NCBI GenBank assembly: GCA_019022495.1 | Contig: JAFEKR010000017.1 | Span: 1 to 64,000 of the forward strand | Length of the DNA stretch: 64,000 bases | Source of the DNA: Epichloe hybrida | Taxonomy: Eukaryota; Ascomycota; Sordariomycetes; Hypocreales; Clavicipitaceae | Direction of reading: 5' to 3' | Part shown: piece after piece, positions 10,214 to 21,274 of the stretch | How positions within the stretch are numbered: the first letter of the stretch is position 1 | Layout: each line of letters begins with the position of its first letter | Program-made: the position numbers and the translations under genes | Notes under the pieces: generated by a model | What the model saw: only the letters and a program-made list of their open reading frames with translations | Databases searched by the model: none | What the model was told of the DNA's origin: nothing

Positions 10214-12553
10214 CTAGTCAATCTTCGCATTGGCCAAGCTTCGGGTCGCTAAATTGCTTAGATTGTTGATTTGCTTCACAGCTTTTTGCTTGTACTTGCT
10301 CTGCTTGCGGAGTCGCTTCCTTGCCACCATGACCGGCACGGAACTCTTGGTGACCAGATAGTTGGAGAACGATCCCAGAATGACTCTATTTTCCCACGTT
10401 AGCCAAGTACTTCCTTGATCTTCGTGTCCGGCGGCAGCATTCTCCATCATGATGCGATATAGATACGTACCCTTTCAGAGCACTGCGACCTCGGCTGCCG
10501 ATGACCACCAGCGTGGGGTTGATCAAGTCAATCACTTCGGTGATCAGGTGTCGTGGGTTCTTGCAGTGAAGAACTTCCACAATGACCCTCACCTGCAAAT
10601 GAGTTTTCCGTAGCAATCGTAGTATCTTGTCCGTCATCTGCTGGACCGCTCGAGACCGTTCCTCCACGGCCCTTTGTCTGTCGCCTCTGCTCGACGGAGC
10701 AGGTGACGATGCCGGTGTTCTCCTGCTGGTAGAGTCTGCGCGCGCCGAGGCCCATTTCAGTTCAAAAACAGGAGATACCGGTGCTGGAAACCCCTTGGAA
10801 TTGGCCACCGTGTTGATGGCAGCTGCCTGTTCTTTCATGGCTTTAGGGTCGTCGGGCACCAAGGATCCCTCGCCCGTCACGATTCCGGTTTCCTCGTCCA
10901 CGCAGTAGATTGCGATCAACGTGTCGCCGTCTCGTAGCACAGTGCCAATCGCCCACTCCAGAGCATGCGTAGACTCGTCGCTGAGATCAGTTGCAACCAA
11001 GTATTTTCGCAATCGTTGGTTGTCTTCTTCCGCTGCTTGGACAATCTTGGTGTAATCTCCACGGTAGATGATGCGGATTGATCGATGCGATTCTGGGGCC
11101 GTCAATACGTTTGTCATGGAGAAGGACAACTTCTGTGCCCTCTTGATATCATCCATGTCTGCTTCTTCGTCCGAGTCAAAGACAGACTGTGTGGCAGAAG
11201 CAGGGTTCTGGTCGTAGCTAGTGTTCGGGTGAATGCCTCCCTTGGAGGGCTTCACGGTGTCCCCGGAAGTGTTTGTGATCATGATCTCCGGTTCCAGCAG
11301 TGATCTGTACGAGTAAGTCTGGCTCTGCTGCGACGCAATTTTTGACCCTATCATAAATGGTTAGCCGTCTCTTTAGCTAGAACAAAGGGAACACTGATTC
11401 AGGCAAGTCATCGGCATGTGGGCGATTGCTGCGACGTACTCTCTTCGTCGGCTGCAGCCAATAAACTCAGCGGTTTTCGATCGCCTTGGCCATCATGCGC
11501 CGAACGGCCCGCGCTGGGTTCGGTCTCTTCGTGGGCGTCTGGATTCAGCGATCTGGGAGCCGTCTTACGGCCACGATCCTCATCATCAGATGATGCCGGC
11601 TCATCCTCGTCACTAGATTCGAGGTGCTCGCCATCCGGACCGAGGTAATCCTTGATCAACCTGCCCTCGCCAATGTCGTCCGAGCGCTTGCGCATTGGCA
11701 GCTGCGACAAGCTTCCACTAGAAAATGCCAAGTTGGCGTCGGACAATCTGCGATAAGCACTGTTGATGTCGACAATTTGGCCATCGCCGAGTACAGCCTT
11801 GTTCGGAGGCAAGTGTGATTGGAAAGTAGCTGGTGATCGAGAACGAGCGGCCCAGCGATCGTGGGGAGACTTGGACTTGTTGTGACCTAGCGGTCTAGAA
11901 ACGGAAGAGTTGCGCGCTCTGTCTCCCGGTAGCTGCAAGCTGCTCAAGTCTGCACTTCGAAGAGCGTCTCCAAGCGCTCCGCTAGACAACCTTTTGTTGC
12001 TGCCGCTTCCAGGCAATCTTTTGGCTCCATGAGTCCCGGAATACTGGGGGAGGATGCCAGAGAACTGGTACTCGGAGACTCGATCGAACCTCCCTCCTGC
12101 GCGAGGCCCGGATTCGACTGGCTTGAAAGCGGCGTCCGAACCGCTCCTTCGACGGAGCGAGCCTTGAGAAGAAGAAGAGTGAGTCTTGAAGATGGGTTCG
12201 TTTGGAGTGACAGGACTGGAGCTTCTTCCATGGATCGACGCAGTGGGAGATATGGCGTTAAGATCAAGCATGCTCCGCGTAGTGGCTTTTGTGGCCGTGA
12301 TCGGGCTGTCGATATCCAACATACTCCTTACCGGAGCCTGCGTTGTCTGGGCGTGTGAAGATTGGGAGGGCTCCTCCTCGATATCGAGCATACTTCGAAC
12401 GGGCGATCGCGGGGCGGCGGCATATGGAGACGAAGAGCGCATCATCGTGGGAGAGGGACCGGTATTCAGGTTCTTGTTCTCCAAGAGCGCGAGGACCTCC
12501 TGCCTCTCCATGTCCAGCATGGCGTCGATACTCATCGGGCGATGGCCCGGCAT
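10214..12553 (-). CDS. Universal stress protein (UspA) domain protein with RSMLD-repeat N-terminus
   Basis: Three exons (12553..11440, 11347..10471, 10385..10214) give 720 aa. Introns are 11439–11348 and 10470–10386, both with GTACGT donors. The start is the ATG at 12553 (MPGHRPMSIDAMLDMERQ); the longer frame begins only from a TTG. Residues 1–400 are disordered and Ser/Pro-rich and contain three RSMLD(I/L) motifs. The C-terminal part holds a Usp fold: KYLVATDLSDESTHALEWA (first strand and helix), then the ATP-binding-type loop VVIGSRGRSALKGVILGS, then SVPVMVARKRLRK. A Ser/Arg-rich insertion lies between the halves. In fungi these are presumed nucleotide-binding stress proteins of undefined role; the loop GSRGRS…GS fits the ATP-binding class. 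Function beyond that is inference. Confidence 0.88.
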
Positions 12554-13554
12554 CTTGGCGGTAGTTGGACACAAATTCGTTCTTGTGGGTAATTGCCGAG
12601 ACAAGGATGAAGTGGCAGAGATTTTGGTAGAATTCCCTCAAGAGAACAACAGCGATGGTTTTCCAATATCGTAATCCGAAGATGTCGGGCAATAGGTTGG
12701 TGGAAGTCGAATGAAGTGAGCAATGCGGAGAAACTCGCAAGACCTATCAGGGCAGTCCTCGGGGGACGCGAGATTTCGTTGGAATCAATTCAAAAGCCCA
12801 AGTGGCATCGTGCCGATGGGGTTTTCTCGGTGATTTGCAGCTCTGGCCACTGCCTGATTGCTGGTGATGCGCGACGAGGGCGTGTACAGGGCGTGAACAG
12901 GGCAAGCACTTGCTGGTGGTGGTGCAGATTTTGTTGTTGCTATTGTCGAGACAAGAGAAATACGGAGGAGAAATTAGCCGGGTGAAGAAGCAGGATGAGA
13001 TTTGGAAAGATCAAGAGGCGATGTCTGACGTCGCATGTGTGTTTGCGAGAATCTACAAGACTGGAACGCGAGAGATGCGAGGAGATGGGCTATGTATGGG
13101 CTATGGGCTATGGAAAGCGCCCGAGTGGGGGGAGTGGGGAGGGCGGAGGGGCTGCGCAAAGATTGGCCTCTCGATTCCCGTGCTTGTCCAACACTTGGCC
13201 TTTTGGCATTGTCACGAAAAGACACTAGCGGTACTTCCTGCAGAGAGGCGTTCTAGCTAAATAGAAGCTTAAACGCGGCGAGCCGTCGTGGACAATCACA
13301 TGGTCAATTTTCAAGGGACCGACGGTGACTGTGCCACCAAACTTGCCGCTCACTCGGATGCCTCATCCCGCGACTGGATAACACCATGCGTCTGGTCCTG
13401 TCTCGCGATGCCTGCCGAATGTTCTGTTTTGAACACGGCTTCTGATTTACACGTCCTGCTTGTGTGTGCCGGCAGATGGGAGTAAAGGTGCAGACAGTCC
13501 GAGGCTGTCGCACGGTATAATATACAAACGCACGGCCTGGTCTACTACCGAATT
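12554..13554. promoter_or_regulatory. Intergenic region upstream of the universal stress protein
   Basis: 1.0 kb between two same-strand genes. It serves as promoter for the universal stress protein and 3' space of uS7m. No coding-biased ORF is seen. Confidence 0.4.
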
Positions 13555-14694
13555 TTACATCTTCTTCTTGACTCTGAGTTTCCTTGAGCCTACGTTGGCT
13601 CGTGCAGCAGTGCCCAGTTTGTGAACCTGCTTTCTCTTTTCCCAAACGCCAGATCTTCCTTCTACCACAGCCACGATCTCCTCTGCGATGCGGTGGGGGA
13701 ATTGTTTCTTGCCACTGCCTTTCGAGGGCTTCTTCTCGATCACGTCCAGAATCCATTTGATCGCCATTCGTCTTCGTTGCCGAACAGCAAGTGGTACGGG
13801 CAACTCCAAGGCGCGACCACCACCTCCAGCCCCGGCGATGTTGCGCACCTTTAGCAAAGGTGCTACTGAGTCGATGGCAATCGTGATGTAGAGAACAGGA
13901 TTTAGAGGCAGGTGAGACGCCGGTGGGGTGCCCGGGAGAAGGGGGAATTTGGGGCTGTAGATAGGGGCCGGTGCGGTCCTAAGGAAGTTCATGACCATTG
14001 CGACATTCTGCAGAATTGACAAGTTAGCCCAAAAGAAGAATGAAAAAATTTGTTTGAAAAGGAAATTTGTTTCATTAAACAGCGTATTTGAAGAGCGTTC
14101 TCGTACCCTCTGTGCAACACTGAGCTTGCCGTCCCTCATAAGCAAGCGGGTGAGTTGCTCTAGTACCGGGTGGTATCGTTTTTTCAGATTGAAGCCCTCG
14201 GGATATGGTTTCTTGGGCAGACCGAATTTATGGCCCGGGTTTTGGATGTCGCCCCCCTGAGGAGTTAGTAATTGTGTTGACTGACTGGCCTCGTCTTTGG
14301 CAACAAGAGCCTCTGCATCCTGGGGTGGTGGAATGGTGCCTTCCCGGTAAAGGGCTTCTTCCTGAGCAGCCGTCAGCCCCCCTTCTCGGTCGCTTGTTGC
14401 AGGTCGACCACCGTAGAGTATTTGCTCGAGAGTCGCGTCATCAAGAGTCTCCGTGGCAGAGGTGGTGGAAGTGTCAATTCCATCTTGGCCCGAAGAAGAG
14501 CCGCTACCAGATGTAGATGTCGTCTCCTCTGGTGAACTGCCCGTGATTATGGTCGCAGGTCTATTCGTGTCGGCCGAGTATGTTCGCAAGACGGCGACTG
14601 CTGGGAAAAGGGAGTCGTTCCGAAGTACCGAGATTGGCCGCGTGCGCACTGCCAGAGCTCTGCATGCCCCCAATACTCGTGCTGCCGGAGACAT
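13555..14694 (-). CDS. RSM7: Mitochondrial small-subunit ribosomal protein uS7m (Rsm7-like)
   Basis: Two exons (14694..14108 plus base 14107, and 14007..13555) give 346 aa. The start ATG at 14694 begins MSPAARVLGACRALAVRTRP, a basic, Arg/Ala-rich mitochondrial presequence. After an acidic/Ser-rich linker the S7 domain begins near residue 165 (GFNLKKRYHPVLEQLTRLLM, then KLSVAQR, VAMVMNFLR) and includes the core SVAPLLKVRNIAGAGGGGR and AIKWILDV; it ends in a basic tail. uS7m nucleates assembly of the head of the mitoribosomal small subunit. The 99-nt intron (14106–14008; GTACGA donor, CTAAC branch, CAG acceptor) has no stop and is a multiple of three, so unspliced RNA would still be open. Confidence 0.9.
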   Translation of the reverse strand: MSPAARVLGACRALAVRTRPISVLRNDSLFPAVAVLRTYSADTNRPATIITGSSPEETTSTSGSGSSSGQDGIDTSTTSATETLDDATLEQILYGGRPATSDREGGLTAAQEEALYREGTIPPPQDAEALVAKDEASQSTQLLTPQGGDIQNPGHKFGLPKKPYPEGFNLKKRYHPVLEQLTRLLMRDGKLSVAQRVRERSSNTLFNETNFLFKQIFSFFFWANLSILQNVAMVMNFLRTAPAPIYSPKFPLLPGTPPASHLPLNPVLYITIAIDSVAPLLKVRNIAGAGGGGRALELPVPLAVRQRRRMAIKWILDVIEKKPSKGSGKKQFPHRIAEEIVAVVEGRSGVWEKRKQVHKLGTAARANVGSRKLRVKKKM

Positions 14695-15656
14695 GATTGA
14701 TGCCCGGTGCCGGTGCGCTTCGTGCCGGGGCAGATTAAAGAAACCACTCGTGTTTTCGCGGGACCAACTTGCTGTAATAAAATTTACATACTCCGTATGC
14801 CTAGTGACGGATGGGCTTGGTTGGGCATGACCCGGAACAAGTCCCGGCCCGACTGCATCATGGGAGGAGGGACAACTCCAATAAATTACACAATGAACAC
14901 TTTCATCAAACCCCAATTCTTTACTCGACTATGAGGCTATTTCCCAAATCATCTCCTAGAATTGCCTAGCGATTTGACAACAAAGCGCGAGCAAGCGCTG
15001 TACACGAATATTATGACTTGGCGCAGTCAGCAAACATGATCTCACTGCAGTCCGTCCGTGTAGACTTGGTCAGGTATGCAATAAATATGACAAATTTCAT
15101 GAATAACAAAGAACTCATTTTGCGCTTTCCAATCATGATCTGCGATAAATTGAACCCGTCATCTTTAGCTGCGCCGCCGTGGCTGGCAAATCCAAGCCTC
15201 TGCCCCGACTCCCGCTATCATTACAAGTCTTTCCAAATAAATCCCATTTCTCCAGAGTATGGTTGGAAGCGTAAATATCATGCTCTGATAAACATTGGGG
15301 AAAAAAGAGATTAGCTCGAGGTGTCGTTGATCAATCCCAAATCCAGGTACAGTAAGTAATAAACACCAAAAAAAAAAGGTCGATAGAGCCAAACATGAAA
15401 TGGCCAGTGCTGGTATGTTTCGTAATTTTTTTTTCTCCCTAAAAAATGAACCTAGCGCCGTTCCAATGGGGGCAACTGTGTGTTTCAATCCCCTGCAGGT
15501 GCTTGTAGCGCTTTTCGTTACCTCTCAAAACTCCAATTACGACGCTAACGCCGAGGGGGGATATGAAGCAAGCAGAATAACAAATCCAATATTACAAACT
15601 ATCACGAAAAAAGTAAAAGGTCATGGAATCGTGCCGATGAAAAGGGATTGAGGCGA
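14695..15656. other. Intergenic region upstream of uS7m
   Basis: About 1 kb, AT-richer than its flanks. It contains the uS7m promoter and the 3' side of the dsRNA-binding-like gene. No coding-biased ORF. Confidence 0.4.
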
Positions 15657-16109
15657 TCACCAAGAGCCCCAGAATTGATTACTCGACTGGCCGGTCGCTG
15701 TGGCAAGCCAGTTGACCGCACGTTCCGCAGCGTCTTCTCTGGCATTGTTGAGGTTTTTGCCGTCATACCAAAATCGAGCCGCTAAAGTTTGACCGTGAAC
15801 AGTTACCCTGCTAGACCAGGCTGTGCGTCCACCTATATAAAGATTACAAGTCAGCTTCTGCGCCGTGTAGCAATCGACCGAATGATTTAGAAGCGATCCA
15901 CGCGAATTGACATACCTCGACGGTCAGATACGATTTGAAACACAGGGGGCATGAGCTGGGAATCTCGACAGAATTCTTGCAACCACGGTTAGCTTTTGGA
16001 AAACGGGCAGCTTCAATTGTCGGCTCTTACCCTCCAGTCGCTCTTGCCAAGAGCAGAGGCTCGAGATAGTGGAGCCGCTTGAGCTATACGTGGGAGATGG
16101 TGCCATCAT
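15657..16109 (-). CDS. Small double-stranded RNA-binding-motif-like protein
   Basis: Three exons (16109..16031, 15975..15916, 15832..15657) give 104 aa, too split to appear as one ORF. Introns: 16030–15976 (GTAAGA donor, CTAAC branch) and 15915–15833 (GTATGT donor, TATAG acceptor). The start is one of two adjacent ATGs at 16109/16106. The protein reads SLCSWQERLEE, MPPVFQIVSDRRGGRTAWSS, VTVHGQTLAARFWYD, then NNAREDAAERAVNWL. This follows the alpha–beta–beta–beta–alpha order of a dsRBM (helix, P-x-F strand, substrate-contact loop, strand, final helix with A-x-x-x-A), but the final basic patch (KKxAK) is replaced by acidic/Ala residues, so RNA binding may be weak. No other domain. The role is unknown; a compact regulator or an RNA-independent dimerisation module is possible. 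Confidence 0.8.
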
Positions 16110-17494
16110 ATTGACGAGGTCTTTGATTCGTGCGATGGTCCCAAAGAGAAGATGGCGTGATGAATTGGAGGACGCAGCCGGTCTGGATGGGAGGGAGAGC
16201 GGTGATTGATGAAAGAATTGGTTATCGACCTCGCCGGTTCGACGAAGGGGGAGTATGAGGAGTTATGAGAAGTAGACCAGGTGAGAGACTGGTATGAGAA
16301 TGATCGGAAATGTCAGACAAGGCGAGGGGTTTGCGTGATTTGCGATACCGGCCGAGTCCCAAAGGTTTTGGAAAGCACAGGAGCAGCGCCACCCGAGTCT
16401 TGGGTATGCCCCTGACGTGCGCACCGGTGAGACGAGCGAGGAATGTCACAGGCTTGACAGATGAGGGGTGACGGACGAGTTGGCGACGAGGGACTTTGTA
16501 CTATCGTGTGTGTTACTCTGTGATCAGACGAGGCACACGCCGTTTCTTTAGGCTGGGAGCTGGTGTCAGGTTGATTATCTGTGTGAAAGTCGACGCGGAG
16601 CAATGCAGAGTATTGGAGTATTTGGAAGGAACGCTGTGTCGCGGGAGGTTGCATATGATTAAAATAAAGTATGATGGAGTGAAAGAGGGAAGACGGAGGA
16701 TTATTATGAGATGCGAGGATGACAAGACAACCAGACCGGCCCGGCCCAACGACGGGACCCGAAGAAGGAAGTATGAGTTCGCAGCGTTTCAAGCTCAGGG
16801 ACACCAGAAAGAAAAAGAATAAAAAAATAAAGAATAAAAAATAAAAAAAGGTGCTGGTTAATCTCGCAAGGGGAGTCTGTCTCGTTTCTTTTTCCCTCTC
16901 CGTGCAATGGGCGGGAGGGGTGTGCGGGAGCACCTTGTATCTTTGTATCCCCCGGAAAGTCGTCCAGCCCCAGTTTGAGAAGCCATGCCCGTGCAGCAGA
17001 GAACAAGGGGAGAGACGCAGACATACATGTGTAATCCGTATGTACGTCCGTAATCCGTATGTACATTCATCGAACTTGTCCAACAACAAACGTTGCCTTG
17101 GCCCGCCCTGCCCTGCCCTGCTTGCCTTGGGCAACTTGGGCGCGTGCAGCGCTGGTTCGAGCCAGCCACGACAAGCCAGCCATGACGAGCCAGCCACGAC
17201 GGGACGGGGTCCAACAGCACCATGCGGAGACAGGGGATCTTTTGCCGGAGGCCAGGATCAAGGATCGGAGTGGGACCAACCCATTCCCTCCAAGCTTCTG
17301 TCTCTTTGTGGTTTGACTTGTGCATGGATTGCCCACGTCGCACTTCGTACCTTGCACTAACCTATGACTAGTGGACGCCTGCGGGGGACATGGACCTTGT
17401 CGCAGCTTTTTTCTCGTGGCGTTGTTTTTCTTCTCTTCCCTTGATCAGTCTAGCTGGTGAAACAGCAAGATGAGCATCGCAATAGTCCGTACAG

Positions 17495-17539
17495 GCAAAC
17501 AAACAGACAGACAGACAGGCAGGCAGGCAGGCAGGCAGG
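17495..17539. repeat. (CAGA)n(CAGG)n tetranucleotide microsatellite
   Basis: A CAAACAGA-type array grades into CAGG units; about 11 units in total. Confidence 0.9.
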
Positions 17540-17937
17540 TACAGAGGGAAAGAGAAAGGCGGAGCGATGGGCCGCGGGTGAGTGGCCAAGGCCATGCATG
17601 AGCTGTTCAGTTACGTGCTTGCTGTGTTGCCATAATCGACGATGGCTTTCACCAAGATCAAGTACTCCGCATATTGTCAGGCATTGATGGGAGACACTGT
17701 ACGTCCGTACACCGTTGTGACGCTGGCTTTCGAGGGATTTAGACACGCGTCGCGCGGACAGCGTGGAGGGAGGTTTGCTGGTGGGAAACGGGGAAGCGGC
17801 AGATGGGACGAACCATCCATAATCCGTACTCTGTTTGCTTGTCAAAATTAGTCCCGTTATTACCCAGCGGGAGGCCAGGGAGGCCTGGGCCGTCATGCTT
17901 CTCCACAGCCTGCGCCAACGGTCTCGGTATTATGTAT

Positions 17938-17958
17938 GTACGGATTACGGATCCGTAC
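17938..17958. repeat. Inverted repeat GTACGGAT–N5–ATCCGTAC
   Basis: Perfect 8-bp arms flank TACGG. It is the clearest example of a motif that recurs in many intergenic spaces of this window. Confidence 0.85.
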
Positions 17959-20900
17959 ATAGTTCCAACTGCCACCAGGCCGTCGTCGAGCGTGTTTTGC
18001 TTTGCCTTGCCTCACCAGCCCTTGCTTTGCTTTGCCTTATTAGTCCGTACCTTGCCTTGCCTTGCCTTGGGATTGCTTGCTTTCTTGCAGACAGCCGGAC
18101 AGGCAGACTGGCCAGGCTGCACGGGATCTGACGGATGACGGATCAATCAAGACAATTTGGCGGCAGTGGCGCTGGAGCACGGAGCTTACGCACCCGACCA
18201 AGCCAGGCCAGAGCCAGACCAGCCAGACCAGGCCCCCCCCCCCCCACTAGCCTGCCAACACCAGACGAGTCCAGAAGACGAGCGGCTTCTGATGAACACG
18301 GCGGGAGAGGCGGACACAGGGCCGGGAACGAGGGCGTGGTGCGGCTGGTGCCTGAATTGGGTTCAATTGATGACAACGAGGACCATTCGATGACGGATGA
18401 CAAATGACGGCGTTCGGGCCTCTCCACTTGCAGACTGACACAACTAATGTAGTCAGACGGAGCCAATCTTGAACTTTCTTTGGCCCTCAGTGAATGTGGC
18501 TTCTAACTTTGGCCGGCCCTGGCTCGGAATGGTTGCGTCTGCCACCGCAATCACCCGCCATTACCGTCATTAGATCAGGTTGTGACCGATCGTGAGTCGC
18601 TCCCGAGTGAAGCTGGAGACTTTGAGTGCCGGAGGGGCGGGCTCATTGCCAAGCGTCCCGCTACTGAAGAAGACGTATCTGCGAAATTGAAACCGAGTCT
18701 TGTTCAGGTTTTGCAAAGGAGGAGACGGCGGTTCTGCAAGACAAAAGGGAGTTGACCATGACGAGATTCGTCCCTCGACAGGTTCCTGGATCCTAGTCAT
18801 CTCGTTTTCCGCGAGAAAAAAAAAGGAAGGGAGCAGGGAAATCATTCCAGCAACAAGAGGTGACTTGGCGAGACTAGCTAGTAGAGGTCAGTACAAGTAA
18901 GCAGTGCATCGAGGCACCAAAAGGTACCGGCAAAAAAGTGCGCCAGATCTACCAAGTCTGAGATCGTGGCTGAGCACAAGGGTCCTTCCTTCCTTGGCTC
19001 CTGGACCACCACTGCCTCGATTCCGGGTCGATAAAGATATATATACATATACACGCTGGCACTGCACTATCCGAATTTGGCGGAAGTATAACTCGATAGA
19101 CATGTACTTCATGAACTGCCGACCGAAGCACTGCTGCTTGACTTGGTTGACGGAGCAAAGTTGAAAGGTTGGAGCTGGAATTCACATGCTGGAATTTACA
19201 CGCTGGCAAGTCCTAGTCCTCTGGCCCGCGCCTTCCTCCTTCCGCAGGGTTCAGAAAATCTAGAGCCCCAGCTTGTTTCACCCCACGTAGTTTACCTGAC
19301 CACTTTGCTCTTTGCTCTACGGAGTAGTGATCTTGCTTTTTGGCGCACATGGACTGGACCAGAACCCTTATTTTCCCCCAGCTAAATCTCGGGCACAACA
19401 AGAGCTTTTCTAAAAAAGAAAAAGAAAAAAAAACCACCACCGACTTGGCGTTAGGCGCGTGCCTTTCGAGGCCAATACGACCCTATACTGTTTTCGGAGA
19501 CGGACCCTGCTTGCCTGCCGCATCTCGATAGTCATCCCACAACCCTACTCGTTCCCATCGACCCCTTGAGACAGAGGGAGGAAAGACTGGACTACATAGT
19601 GCTATCCACACTACCCCGAACTTTGTCTGGCCTTGTTTGGACCGACTTTTGGATTGTTAGACAAGATTACTTGGTGCGGGGGTGGCAGGCAGGCACAAGA
19701 CTTGCCAAGATGAGATCTTTGACCGAGACTTGTCAGCATTACAGATGGCATTCCAAGGACAATTTGTAACCTCTTGAGCCATATTTAATGGTCGGTCGCC
19801 TTTACGATTCCAACAAGCTCAGCTCCAGTCATCCAGCCACCGCATGAGGACAATGCTGATCTAGAAGTTATGCTGGATACATGATTCGAGTTCGGCTCGG
19901 AGCGAGAACAGAGACAATGCGACCGGCCTCTGATTTTGGGTATCGAAGCCGAGTTCAAGGTGTAGCTAAATGTATTTCCTCGCTCATGCGGCCGAGGCCT
20001 CTTGAAACTCCGCATCACAAGATACAGAAATGCCAGCAAGCACTACTCGTGATTGGGAGCCGGATGCATGCTGGCCAGATCCCCTGATGGAAGGGTTGTC
20101 ATCTATCGAACGGCTAGTTAGGCGTTCCAGGAATCCGTCTCTGCATGACACTCCCCCTGTACTCTCCCCACGGAGCAGACCTTGGCATTCAGCTGTGCTG
20201 ACTTGCGATGGCACGACCTAGCTGCCCAGCAGACAGGGATAGCTTGTCCAACGCAGTATTACTATGCGGTGGTCGCATCCTCAAGCACATGTGTGCGTTG
20301 AGCACCCAGAAAACAACAGGACAAAAGGAGAGTCATGGTGCAATGGGCACGTGTCCTCATTGTGTTCAAGTCCATGGCAGGATTTATTACTTGGCGACGA
20401 GCGACCAGCTCTACACGAGATGTTCGCATCCCCTCTCTGCTGACACGTCCTCGTTCTCACAAAATGTACACATCTTGGTGTGTAACACGGAGCGTTGTGC
20501 TTGGATATGCGCCTTCTGGTGTCAATTTGGGCAAAGCCATGACGACAAGTCATCCGCTGTACGGACTGGACTACTGGCTGACTATCAGATTCAGCAGACC
20601 ACCATAATTGGGCACCAGTCTTTCCGAGACGGGTCGACGTGGCAGCTGAAGTAGGGGTATGACATGGGCAAGTATGCAACGTCGATCCGGAGACAAATTG
20701 TGCAGAAGTGCTAGATCTAGATTCCAGGTCTAGTGATGCAGCTCTAGCCTCGGCGGTTTTTGTGATGGCGTGTGAAGTCGAAAAAAAAAAGCATGACGGC
20801 CTTTCCGTCTTGTCGGGACCCCCATGTCTTTCCACATAATGAAGCGGCATGTGTTTCTGTTCTTTTTTTTCTTTCTTTTTCCATGGATTCTATCCTTGGT

Positions 20901-21274
20901 ACTGATGAAGTGGCAGGCACAAGTCACCACCACGTTTCATTGCAGTGCGGATTATGTACATGTCATCTGTCATATCATGCCGGCTGTCCAGACCCAACGC
21001 CCGACACGTGTAATGTAGAAAGAGCCGTGTATCCGCGTATCCATGTGATGCGTAGGGTACATACAGAGCAACAGGGGTCCTAGTAGATTGACACGTCTCC
21101 CGCCAACGTCAGCACACATACATCTAATGGTGGGCGTGCACGAGACGCAACTTTTCATCTTGTCATTTGACATGTTCATTTCCTATTCGCACTTTGATGC
21201 ATGTTGTGGGACAGATTCTCAAAGTCTACATGATGGAAAGTTGCAAGTTTCGTCGGCCCCCGTTCTACGTAAGT

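Larger units (their letters stand above)
16110..21274. other. 5.2-kb gene desert rich in short repeats
   Basis: Between the dsRBM-like gene and the ceramidase 3' end I see no exon with coding bias. The long minus-strand ORF near 16313–17197 is low-complexity. The DNA is a patchwork of C/G-rich pentamer arrays (GCCCT/CCTTG around 17100–17130 and 17990–18070), an AGCCAGCCACGAC repeat around 17160–17200, a tetranucleotide array at 17495–17539, and at least five copies of a TCCGTAATCCGTA-type motif (17033–17065, 17697–17712, 17816–17830, 17938–17958, 18040–18048). Confidence 0.5.

Noticed and set aside
17140..17170. tRNA B-box-like GGTTCGAGCC
   Set aside because: No acceptor, D or anticodon stems can be folded around it; it lies in AGCC-type repeats.
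16313..17197. 294-codon minus-strand ORF
   Set aside because: Starts at a chance codon in repetitive DNA and contains oligo-T-derived Phe runs; no recognisable motif.
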